This document shows, in pieces, positions 7,021 through 13,512 of a stretch of DNA of 14,906 bases. This stretch comes from Actinomycetes bacterium. Its GTDB lineage: Bacteria; Actinomycetota; CALGFH01. The stretch is from NCBI GenBank assembly GCA_030152105.1, contig JASLIH010000322.1:1-14906 (forward strand). Direction: 5' to 3'. Positions within the stretch are counted from its first letter, which is position 1. Every line of letters begins with the position of its first letter. Both the position numbers and the translations under genes were made by a program. The notes under the pieces are model-generated. The model saw only the letters and a program-made list of their open reading frames with translations, made no database searches and was not told the origin of the DNA.

Positions 7021-8297
7021 GCGACCTCTCCCTCCATGCCCTCGGTGTCAGCGCGCAAGCCTCGCACGGTCACCACCTGGTCGACCAGCTCGGGGCCGCC
7101 CGGGAAGCGGACCTTGATGTAGTTGTCGCTGGTCCCCTCGGCCAGGCCGTCGCCGGCCGCCTCGACCAGCACCGAGATCGGCCGGCCGACGTGGTCCTCG
7201 TGGAAGCGGCGGCGCAGCTCGTTGCCGAGGGCGATCAGCTCGCGGGCCCTGGCCTTCTTCTCGGCGTCGTCGACCTGGCTGTCCATGGTCGCGGCCGGGG
7301 TGTCGGGCCGCTGGGAGTAGCGGAACACGTGGAGCTTGGAGAAGCCGGACCGCTCGACCACGGCCAGGGTGGCGGCGAACTGCTCCCTGGTCTCGCCCGG
7401 GAACCCGACGATCACGTCGGTGGACAGGCCCAGGCCGGGGATCTCGGCCTTGACGTGCTCGACCCGGTCCAGGAACTCGGCGATCCGGTAGGGGCGGTGC
7501 ATGGCCGCCAGCACCTCGTCGTGGCCCGCCTGGAGGGGGATGTGGAGGTGGCGGCAGACCTTGGGGTCGTCGCGGACCCTGGCCACCAGCTCCGGGGTCA
7601 CCTGCACGGGCAGGATGCTGGACAGGCGCAGGCGCAGCAGCCCGTCGATGGCCGTGAGGCGGTCGACGAGCCGGGCCAGGGCGTCCCGCTCGCCCCGGTC
7701 GTCGCCGTACTTGCCCAGGTGGACGCCGGTGAGCACGACCTCGCGGACGCCCCGGCCGACCTGGCGGCGGACGTCGTCGACGATCTGCTGTTCGGGGTAG
7801 GAGCGCAGCGGGCCGCGGGTCCGGGGGATGATGCAGAAGGTGCACCACTCGTCGCAGCCGGTCTGGGCCTTGATGGCCACCCGGGTGCGCAGCCGCTCGA
7901 CCGGGGCCGGCCGCGTCACCAGCGGCAGCCGGCGCACCTGGGGAACGGCCGTGACCAGCTCGGCCAGCCGGTCCTTGTCGTCGTTGTCGACCACCAGGTC
8001 GACCCCGGGGATGGCCTGGACGGACGCTGGGTCGGCGACCGCGTAGCAGCCGGTGACGACCACGGTGGCCTGGGGGTTGGCCTCGGCCGTCTTGCGGATC
8101 AGGCGGCGCGAGGAGGCGGTCGACTCCCGGGTCACGGTGCAGGTGTTGATCACCACCACGTCGGGGGTCTCGCCGGCGTGGGCCAGGTCGAACCCGCGCG
8201 CTCCCAGGGCCTCAAGGGCCTGCTCGCTCTCGGCCTGGTTGAGCCGGCAGCCGAGGGTCTTGAACGCGACCTTGGGCGCCTGACCCGCCTCAGCCAT
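7017..8297 (-). CDS. mtaB: tRNA t6A37 methylthiotransferase MtaB
   Basis: Radical-SAM methylthiotransferase of 426 residues that converts t6A to ms2t6A at position 37 of ANN-decoding tRNAs. The N-terminal UPF0004 domain provides the auxiliary cluster cysteines Cys17 (LGCRLNQAE), Cys53 (INTCTV) and Cys84 (TGCY). The radical SAM motif CDEWCTFC gives Cys148, Cys152 and Cys155, followed by IPRTRGP. The C-terminal part (about 360-426) fits a short TRAM-like RNA-binding domain. The opening KTLGCRLNQAES is closer to the MtaB (YqeV) subgroup than to MiaB or RimO. The ATG at 8297 overlaps the end of the PIG-L gene by 8 bases and has GGAGG 9 bases upstream. MtaB close to phoH/ybeY/era resembles the Bacillus yqe-yqf arrangement. 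Confidence 0.92.
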   Translation of the reverse strand: MAEAGQAPKVAFKTLGCRLNQAESEQALEALGARGFDLAHAGETPDVVVINTCTVTRESTASSRRLIRKTAEANPQATVVVTGCYAVADPASVQAIPGVDLVVDNDDKDRLAELVTAVPQVRRLPLVTRPAPVERLRTRVAIKAQTGCDEWCTFCIIPRTRGPLRSYPEQQIVDDVRRQVGRGVREVVLTGVHLGKYGDDRGERDALARLVDRLTAIDGLLRLRLSSILPVQVTPELVARVRDDPKVCRHLHIPLQAGHDEVLAAMHRPYRIAEFLDRVEHVKAEIPGLGLSTDVIVGFPGETREQFAATLAVVERSGFSKLHVFRYSQRPDTPAATMDSQVDDAEKKARARELIALGNELRRRFHEDHVGRPISVLVEAAGDGLAEGTSDNYIKVRFPGGPELVDQVVTVRGLRADTEGMEGEVA

Positions 8298-9084
8298 TGC
8301 CGAACGCCTCCACCAGCGAGGCCTCGGACGGGTCGCCGGGGCGGGGGGCTGGGTGGACCCGGATGAACTGGGAGCGGGCGAACACCGCCCGCCAGTTGTC
8401 CTGGTGCCCGAGCAGCTGGTACCAGGGGTCGTCGGCCTGGGTCCGGTGCCGGCGCAGGGCCCGGTAGGCCTGCTCGGCCACCGTCGAGGTGTCGACCATG
8501 CAGGTGAACTGGTCGTCAGGGGTGCCGCGGCCGCCGTAGGGGTCGTCCTCCCCCGGCAGCTGGTAGCCGCTGGCCCGGCCCACCTGCCGCCAGCCGACCA
8601 GGTCGGAGACGGGCACGCCCCAGTAGTAGAAGCGGGGCTCGCGCTCGCGGGTGGTGGTCGCGTACGCGCCGAAGGCGGCGAGGGTGGCGGCCGAGACGGC
8701 CATGTGGTCGGGGTGGGTGGTGACCCCGGCCGGCTCCATGGTCACGACCACGTCTGGCTGCTCGCGCTCCAGGAACTCATGGACGCCGGTGGTCAGGGTG
8801 TCCCGGTCGGCCGCTTCGACCTCGCCGTCGACGAAGTCGCCGAACTCGACCCGCTCGACCCCGACCTCGGCCATGGCGGCCCGCTCCTCGGCCTCGCGGA
8901 TCTCGGGCAGGGTCTCGCGGGTCGCTCCCGACCCCTCGGCGATCTCGCCCGCCTGGCCGCGGGTGGCCGTCCAGACCGCGCCCCTGACCCCCTTGGGCAC
9001 GAGCAGGGCGAACGACCCGCCCAGAGACCAGGTCTCGTCGTCGGGGTGGGCGAAGATCCCGGCCACCGTGATCGGTCGGGCCAC
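8290..9084 (-). CDS. PIG-L family (LmbE-like) deacetylase
   Basis: A 264-residue zinc-dependent deacetylase of the family that includes MshB, Mca and GlcNAc-PI de-N-acetylase. The metal motif AHPDDE (12-17, His13 and Asp16 as ligands, Asp15 as likely base) and HPDH (124-127) are intact. The GTG at 9090 would open a slightly longer frame, but AGGAGG runs straight into it. The next GTG at 9084 has that Shine-Dalgarno at a 5-base distance and was chosen. The substrate is likely an N-acetyl sugar or its conjugate. Mycothiol metabolism is plausible in an actinobacterium, but no mycothiol neighbour is present, so I leave it unnamed. It is the first gene of the mtaB-HIT-peptidase run. Confidence 0.9.
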   Translation of the reverse strand: MARPITVAGIFAHPDDETWSLGGSFALLVPKGVRGAVWTATRGQAGEIAEGSGATRETLPEIREAEERAAMAEVGVERVEFGDFVDGEVEAADRDTLTTGVHEFLEREQPDVVVTMEPAGVTTHPDHMAVSAATLAAFGAYATTTREREPRFYYWGVPVSDLVGWRQVGRASGYQLPGEDDPYGGRGTPDDQFTCMVDTSTVAEQAYRALRRHRTQADDPWYQLLGHQDNWRAVFARSQFIRVHPAPRPGDPSEASLVEAFGNG

Positions 9085-9089
9085 TGGCA

Positions 9090-9095
9090 CCTCCT
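9090..9095 (-). promoter_or_regulatory. Ribosome binding site deciding the PIG-L gene start
   Basis: AGGAGG on the minus strand ends 5 bases before the GTG at 9084. It overlaps the alternative GTG at 9090, which therefore cannot use it. Confidence 0.75.
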
Positions 9096-9118
9096 GCTGC
9101 GCCGGACGGCCGGGTGGG

Positions 9119-9613
9119 CTATCCGAACGACGGGCGGCGGAGGCCGAGGTCGTCCAGCCGCTCGATCAGGCCTCCTGGGGACTGATCGAGGATAGCGGCT
9201 AGGACCCGTACGTCGTCACGCCGGATGGTGAGGACCTTGCCGTTGAAGTCGCCCCGCTGGGTCTGGATCAGGGCCAGGTAGCGGTTGAGGGTCTGGGCCT
9301 CGGGCTCGCTCCTGGACTCCAGCGCCTCCAGGTCGATGCAGACCGCCTCGTCGTTCCCGCCGCCGCTGGCGGCGGTGGCCTCGCTGACCTCCGGGCCGAG
9401 CCGGGGCAGCAGATGGTCGACCGGGACGCCGTAGAAGATGGCCAGCCGCTGCAGCCGTGGCACCGAGATGCTGCGCTCGCCCCGCTCGTAGGCGCCGAGG
9501 ACGCTGGCCTTGAACTCCTTGTCGGAGCGCTCCTCGACGTCGTGGAGGGAAAGGCCCTTCTGCAGGCGGATGTTGCGGAGCCGTTCGCCGACCTGCTCCG
9601 CGTAGCTGGCCAT
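9119..9613 (-). CDS. bldD: BldD-like c-di-GMP-responsive transcription regulator
   Basis: A 164-residue DNA-binding protein that aligns along its length with Streptomyces BldD, which represses developmental genes when dimerised by cyclic di-GMP. The N-terminal XRE-type helix-turn-helix (about 5-70) contains GLSLHDVEERS, GAYERGERSISVPRLQRLA and FYGVPVDHLLP. The C-terminal domain carries the c-di-GMP signature RXD-X8-RXXD as Arg120, Asp122, Arg131 and Asp134 (RGDFNGKV, then RRDD). YLALIQTQRGD and LDQSPGGL also match BldD. The linker (about 74-90) is Ala/Gly-rich. The ATG at 9613 was chosen over an upstream start because AAGGAGG sits 5 bases before it. It stands just downstream of the conservon with its own promoter. 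Orthology to BldD is inferred; targets are unknown. Confidence 0.9.
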   Translation of the reverse strand: MASYAEQVGERLRNIRLQKGLSLHDVEERSDKEFKASVLGAYERGERSISVPRLQRLAIFYGVPVDHLLPRLGPEVSEATAASGGGNDEAVCIDLEALESRSEPEAQTLNRYLALIQTQRGDFNGKVLTIRRDDVRVLAAILDQSPGGLIERLDDLGLRRPSFG

Positions 9614-9618
9614 TCCGA

Positions 9619-9625
9619 CCTCCTT
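9619..9625 (-). promoter_or_regulatory. Strong ribosome binding site of the BldD-like gene
   Basis: AAGGAGG on the minus strand, 5 bases before the ATG at 9613. It fixes the start and argues against the in-frame ATG at 9661, which would also overlap the -10 region. Confidence 0.8.
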
Positions 9626-9651
9626 CGCCGCAAGCCCCCGAGCGTTCGCGG

Positions 9652-9680
9652 ACTCTAACATCGGCCCAAGTGCCCAGCAA
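9652..9680 (-). promoter_or_regulatory. Predicted promoter of the BldD-like gene
   Basis: Minus-strand -35 TTGCTG (9680-9675) and -10 TAGAGT (9657-9652) are separated by exactly 17 bases, with an extended -10 TG one base upstream. Transcription would start near 9645, giving a leader of about 32 bases. An 8-bp palindrome ACGATCGT (9680-9687) touches the -35 and could be an operator. A small GGGC/GCCC hairpin lies at 9690-9700, between the cvnD stop and this promoter, without a T-run. Confidence 0.5.
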
Positions 9681-9718
9681 CGATCGTCCGGGCAAAGCCC
9701 TCGCAGGTACCCATTGGT

Positions 9719-10315
9719 CTAGCCGATGCTGCGGGCTAGGGCGTGTTCGACCAGGGCGACGAGGGCGTCCATGCACGAGCGGGGCTCGCGGGCGTCCATG
9801 CGGACCAGCGGACAGCCCTCCCTCAGGGCGAGGGCGTCGCGGACCGCCGCCGCACCAAAGACCTCAGTGCCGGGGAAGGCGTTGGCCGCGACCACGAACG
9901 GCAGCCCCCGGTCCTCGAAGTAGTCGATCGCCGGAAAGCAGTCATCGACCCGGCGCAGGTCGACCAGGACCACCGCCCCGACCGCGCCCTTGGCCAGCTC
10001 GTCCCACATGAACCAGAACCGCGACTGGCCGGGGGTGCCGAACAGGTACAGGATCAGCTGCGCATCCACCGTGATGCGGCCAAAGTCCATGGCCACGGTG
10101 GTCGTGGTCTTGTCCGGCACCGCGGCGGTGTCGTCGGTCCCGGCCGACAGCGACGTCAGCTGCTGCTCGGTGGTCAACGGCGGGATCTCCGACACCGCTC
10201 CGACAAAGGTGGTCTTGCCGGCCCCGAACCCCCCAGCGACCAGGACCTTGAGCGGGATCAGCTCCCGGCTGGCCAGCGGCCGCCGCCGGCGGGTGTCAAC
10301 GTCCACGGAGTCCAT
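9719..10315 (-). CDS. cvnD: Conservon GTPase CvnD (Ras/MglA-like)
   Basis: A 198-residue small GTPase, the fourth conservon component; it acts with the kinase, roadblock and DUF742 proteins at the membrane. The P-loop is GGFGAGKTT (28-36), the switch region TTTTVAMDFGRI begins at 70, and G3 is FGTPGQ (92-97). The usual NKxD specificity motif is degenerate (NAFPG within VAANAFPG), as is normal for this subfamily. The open frame extends upstream inside cvnC, but the ATG at 10315 has GGAAGG 7 bases before it and matches family length. It overlaps the end of cvnC by 20 bases. The downstream effector is unknown; the adjacent BldD-like gene is a candidate only by position. Confidence 0.93.
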   Translation of the reverse strand: MDSVDVDTRRRRPLASRELIPLKVLVAGGFGAGKTTFVGAVSEIPPLTTEQQLTSLSAGTDDTAAVPDKTTTTVAMDFGRITVDAQLILYLFGTPGQSRFWFMWDELAKGAVGAVVLVDLRRVDDCFPAIDYFEDRGLPFVVAANAFPGTEVFGAAAVRDALALREGCPLVRMDAREPRSCMDALVALVEHALARSIG

Positions 10316-10658
10316 CAAGCAACCTTCCCAACAACTCATGGCCGACCCCACCGTCGCCGCCGGCGGCACGAGGCAGGTGGACCTCCAGATAGCCGCCGTT
10401 GGCCAGGTCACCGACCAGCACCCTGGCCACCCCCACCGGCACCCCCAAGGCGGCGCCGACCTCGGCCAAGGACCTGGGCCGGGCGCACAACTCGACGATG
10501 GTCCGCGACTCCATCTGCAGCGACCTGCCAGCGCCGAACGACATGCCGGTGGCGCAGACCACCGCCTCAAGCGGCAGCTCCTGGCCGGCGGCGCGGGTGC
10601 GCCCCCCAGTGACCGCGTACACCGGCACCACCCGCTCGCCATGGCCCTCCAAGGTCAT
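10296..10658 (-). CDS. cvnC: DUF742 protein CvnC
   Basis: A 120-residue DUF742 protein, the third conservon member. The family signature is visible: VPVYAVTGGRTR (11-22), the LEAVV block, ESRTIVELCARPRSLAEVGA and the VGVARVLVGDLANGGYLEVH block, which together form a winged-helix-like fold. The biochemical role is unknown; in the model conservon it associates with the kinase-GTPase complex. The ATG at 10658 overlaps the cvnB stop as ATGA. The 3' end overlaps cvnD by 20 bases. Confidence 0.93.
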   Translation of the reverse strand: MTLEGHGERVVPVYAVTGGRTRAAGQELPLEAVVCATGMSFGAGRSLQMESRTIVELCARPRSLAEVGAALGVPVGVARVLVGDLANGGYLEVHLPRAAGGDGGVGHELLGRLLDGLRGR

Positions 10659-11086
10659 GGTCTGGGCCGATCCGGCCCGGGGGAGGTCGGGCGCCGGCCC
10701 GGGGTCAGCATGTGCCCGACCCGCGACGCCAACAGCGTCATCTCATAGCCGATCATGCCCATATCGCTGCTCCGCTCAGCCAGCACCGCCAACATCGAGC
10801 CGTCACTGATCGAGGTCACGAACAGGTAGCCGCCGGCCATCTCGACGATGGTCTGGCGGACCAGCCCGGCCTGGAAGGAGGTGGCCACCCCCTGGGCCAG
10901 GCTGAGCAGCCCGGAGGTGACGGCGGCCAGCTGGTCGCCGAGGGCCTCGTCGATCCCCCGGGAGGTGGCCAGCCGCAGGCCGTCGGCGGAGACGACCAGG
11001 GCGTGGCGGGCCCCGGCGGTGCTGCGGACGAAGTCGTCCAGCAGCCAGTCGAGCTGCCGCCCGTCGATGGTGCCGGCAGCGGTCAC
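10655..11086 (-). CDS. cvnB: Roadblock/LC7 domain protein CvnB
   Basis: A 143-residue roadblock/LC7 protein, the presumed regulator (GAP- or GEF-like, as MglB is for MglA) of the CvnD GTPase. The start LDWLLDDFV (12-20), ARHALVVSADGLRLATS (26-42) and the block around VEMAGGYLFVTSISDGSML are characteristic. The C-terminus ends in a Pro/Arg-rich tail. The long upstream extension of the open frame is shadow of the low-complexity cvnA tail; the GTG at 11086 overlaps the cvnA stop as GTGA and gives family length. Confidence 0.93.
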   Translation of the reverse strand: MTAAGTIDGRQLDWLLDDFVRSTAGARHALVVSADGLRLATSRGIDEALGDQLAAVTSGLLSLAQGVATSFQAGLVRQTIVEMAGGYLFVTSISDGSMLAVLAERSSDMGMIGYEMTLLASRVGHMLTPGRRPTSPGPDRPRP

Positions 11087-13380
11087 GACCAGCCCCCGGC
11101 GGTCGGGGGCTCGGGACCGGCCTCGTCGGCCCGGCCGGCAGGGGCCCCGTTCTCGTCGACCACCGCCCTGGCCGCCTGGCGGCTGGCCTGGTAGCGGGAC
11201 AGGGCGGCCCGGGCCTCGGCGGCGTCCGGCAGTTGCGCGTCGCCCCTGGTCGCCGACTGCCCCTGCTCCTGCCCATGACGGCGCAGCTCGGGGGCCAGGT
11301 TGGCCTGCGGCACCCGCCGCGACAGCAACGGCCCGGCAGTCGCCGACGCCGCCTCGGCGGCCCCAACCGGGTCCGATGGCGCCGCTCCGGCGGCCGCGGC
11401 CGGGTGCGCAGGCGCCGCTCCGGCGGCCGCGGCCGGGTGCGACGGGGTGTGGCTCCGAGGGCCCTGGGCCGGGGGGCTGTGGACAGCCCACGCCGCCCGC
11501 TCCGGCATCGGGCTACCCTCCCGTTCCGGGGGCCCAGGCATCCGGGGGTGCGGCTCCGGCGTGCTCGGCATCCCCGGCATCCCCGGCATCCCCGGCGGCT
11601 CCGCCGGCTCCGGCGTGCTCTGTATGCCTGGCGTGCTCCGCATCCCCGGCACGACCGAGGGCGGCGCCTGGACCCGCTCCGACAGGGGCGGCCGGGCCGC
11701 GATCGGGGAGATCGGCTCGCCGTCCAGGTCACCTGGGGACGGCTCCCACCAGCCGGACCAGTCGGCCTCCTCGCCCGCCGGCTCGCCGCCGCCGTTGCCG
11801 GGCGGGTCCTGGTCGCCCTGCCCGGCTGGGTGCTGGGTGCCGTACCCGATCCCGTCCTGGGCGCCGTACGCGGCCGGGTGCTGGTCGCCGTTGCCGGCGT
11901 AGCTGTCGCCGCCGTGGCTGTGGCCGTTGCCGCCCGGCCCGAATTCAGGCCCCGAGTCGTCGGTCAGGTCGATCCACCGCTCGTCCGAGGGCCAGCTCTG
12001 GGGGGACGGGGCCGGGTGGTCGGCGGCGGGGGCGACCATCGAGGCGGCCACGGCGGCCGGCATGACCTCGGCCGGGACCTCGAACTCGTCGCCGTACACC
12101 TCGTCGGGGACGGCGCCGGGGTCGGCGAACAGCGACGGCGGGAGGACGACGGCCGCGGTCACGCCGCACCCGGGGGTGGGGGTCAGGGCCACCTCGATGC
12201 CGTGGCGCTGGGCGAGCCGGGCGACCACGTGCAGCCCGAGTCGCTGGGACACCGACAGGTCGACGTCACGAGGGGCCTTGAGCAGGTCGTTGGCCTCGGT
12301 CAGGTCCTCGGCCAGCATGCCGACGCCCCAGTCCTCGACCGTGAGCACGTAGGCACCCGGGGTCTGGAGGTACGGCCGGGTCCGGATGATCACGCTGGCC
12401 TCGGGCGGCGAGAAGTGGACGGCGTTCTCGACCAGCTCGGCCACCAGGTGGGTGAGGTCGGCCACGGCGTTGCCGAACACGGCCAGCCGCTCGTCCACGG
12501 CGAACACCACCCGGTCCAGGTCCTCGGTCTCGGCGATGGCCGCCCGGACGACGTCGACCAGGGCCACCGGCCGGCCCCAGATCCTGGGCGGCTCCTCGCC
12601 CGACAGCACCAGTAGGCTCTCGGCGTTGCGCCGGATGCGGGTGGCCAGGTGGTCGAGCCGGAACAGGTCGGCGAGCGCGTCCGGGTCCTCCTCTTGGTCC
12701 TCGAGCTGGTTGATGAGCCCGAGCTGGCGGTACAGCAGGCTCTGGTTGCGCCGGGCCAGGTTGACCAGCAGGTCAGAGGTGAAGCGGCGCCGGGTGATCT
12801 CGGCGTCGGCCAGCTGCCTGGTCAGGTCCAGCGTCTTGCGCTGCTCGCGCTCGGTCGTCTCCCAGAAGATGACCACGCCGCAGCAGGCGGCCAGCACGGC
12901 CACCCCGTGGATGGCCGACCAGACCCACGGGCTGGTCTGCCCGGCCGGGTGGTTGAAGATCAGGTCGGTTCGCAGCGCCGACCCGAGGCCGTGGCTGAGC
13001 ACGGTGAAGACCACGTTCCACAGGAACGGCACCCAGTCCTGATACAGGGCGATGAAGCCGATCATGATGAAGAAGTGGAAATGGGCCTCGATCGAGCCGT
13101 TGGAGAAGCTCACCAGCACCGCCGAGCCGTAGGTGAGCCCGGCCGTGATCAGCACCGAGGCGACCCGGCGCTGCGTGATCAGCCGGCCGAGGACCAGGCA
13201 GGCCGCGGGGACACTGAGCACGACGATCGTGTCCCATGCGGTGCGGCCCATGAAGAGCCCGAACGCGAACAGCACCAGCAGGTGCAACAGCAGTAGTGCC
13301 TGCAGGAACACGTGCCGTTTGTGCCACGACCTGTCGTCAAGGGTGTTGCCCCGCGGCAGGTACGCGAGCAGCCTTGTCAA
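11083..13380 (-). CDS. cvnA: Conservon sensor histidine kinase CvnA with multi-pass sensor
   Basis: A 765-residue membrane histidine kinase. About six hydrophobic segments lie near 25-45, 50-70, 73-92, 100-114, 117-136 and 154-173, with an EAHFHFF motif at 98-104. A coiled region (175-225) leads to the phospho-acceptor-like helix with His244 (RLDHLATR). The HATPase has N-box ELVENA (315-320), G1 DWGVG (350-354) and G2 GLHVVARL (382-389). From about 440 to 690 the chain is Pro/Gly/Ala-rich, repetitive and probably disordered. It closes with RRVPQANLAPELR and an ARAALSRYQASR segment, the usual C-terminal signature of conservon kinases. The TTG start at 13380 is supported by GGAGG 8 bases upstream. 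Typical Streptomyces CvnA proteins have an extracellular nitrate-sensing-type domain instead of this membrane sensor. Confidence 0.92.
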   Translation of the reverse strand: MTRLLAYLPRGNTLDDRSWHKRHVFLQALLLLHLLVLFAFGLFMGRTAWDTIVVLSVPAACLVLGRLITQRRVASVLITAGLTYGSAVLVSFSNGSIEAHFHFFIMIGFIALYQDWVPFLWNVVFTVLSHGLGSALRTDLIFNHPAGQTSPWVWSAIHGVAVLAACCGVVIFWETTEREQRKTLDLTRQLADAEITRRRFTSDLLVNLARRNQSLLYRQLGLINQLEDQEEDPDALADLFRLDHLATRIRRNAESLLVLSGEEPPRIWGRPVALVDVVRAAIAETEDLDRVVFAVDERLAVFGNAVADLTHLVAELVENAVHFSPPEASVIIRTRPYLQTPGAYVLTVEDWGVGMLAEDLTEANDLLKAPRDVDLSVSQRLGLHVVARLAQRHGIEVALTPTPGCGVTAAVVLPPSLFADPGAVPDEVYGDEFEVPAEVMPAAVAASMVAPAADHPAPSPQSWPSDERWIDLTDDSGPEFGPGGNGHSHGGDSYAGNGDQHPAAYGAQDGIGYGTQHPAGQGDQDPPGNGGGEPAGEEADWSGWWEPSPGDLDGEPISPIAARPPLSERVQAPPSVVPGMRSTPGIQSTPEPAEPPGMPGMPGMPSTPEPHPRMPGPPEREGSPMPERAAWAVHSPPAQGPRSHTPSHPAAAAGAAPAHPAAAAGAAPSDPVGAAEAASATAGPLLSRRVPQANLAPELRRHGQEQGQSATRGDAQLPDAAEARAALSRYQASRQAARAVVDENGAPAGRADEAGPEPPTAGGWS
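11378..11443. repeat. Tandem 33-bp repeat, two copies, inside cvnA
   Basis: Copies at 11378-11410 and 11411-11443 differ only in the last two bases. They encode repeated HPAAAAGAAP-type decapeptide-plus-one units in the disordered tail of the kinase. A more diverged, partial third copy may precede them at about 11355-11377. Confidence 0.8.
11567..11593. repeat. Triplicated 9-bp repeat inside cvnA
   Basis: Three consecutive copies of GGCATCCCC (11567-11575, 11576-11584, 11585-11593). They encode GMPGMPGMP in the kinase tail. Being a multiple of three, length changes would keep the frame. Confidence 0.8.
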
Positions 13381-13388
13381 TCCGAGCC

Positions 13389-13393
13389 CCTCC
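13389..13393 (-). promoter_or_regulatory. Ribosome binding site supporting the cvnA TTG start
   Basis: GGAGG on the minus strand, 8 bases before TTG at 13380. No better-placed ATG or GTG exists before the first membrane segment. Confidence 0.6.
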
Positions 13394-13420
13394 CCGGCTA
13401 GTTCTGGTGATGGCGCGGAT

Positions 13421-13448
13421 CATGTAACGATCAACGCTGAAGCCGCAA
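13421..13448 (-). promoter_or_regulatory. Weak candidate promoter of the conservon
   Basis: The 132-base gap between the NrfD gene and cvnA is the most AT-rich non-coding stretch here and should hold the conservon promoter. The best pair I find is TTGCGG (13448-13443) and TACATG (13426-13421) with a 16-base spacer, a poor match. A GATC-n7-GATC motif (13418-13432) overlaps the -10. No terminator with a T-run is seen after the NrfD gene. Confidence 0.25.
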
Positions 13449-13512
13449 ATCGTCTTTCAACAGGCGGGTCACGCGAACGCTCTAGAATGTTCGTAGTCGG
13501 CGCGAAGCAGCC

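Noticed and set aside
5373..8366. Further long plus-strand open frames (5373-6695, 7191-8366)
   Set aside because: They are antisense to the peptidase and mtaB genes, which carry complete catalytic motifs. No start context or homology was seen for the plus-strand readings.
11378..11443. CRISPR-like direct repeats
   Set aside because: The two 33-bp copies are directly adjacent with no spacer and code in frame for protein repeats.
13474..13493. Inverted repeat CGAAC-n10-GTTCG in the NrfD-cvnA gap
   Set aside because: It resembles half-sites of a LexA/SOS box, but the 10-base spacer is wrong for the known actinobacterial or Bacillus box. The arms are only 5 bp, and there is no T-run to make it a terminator.
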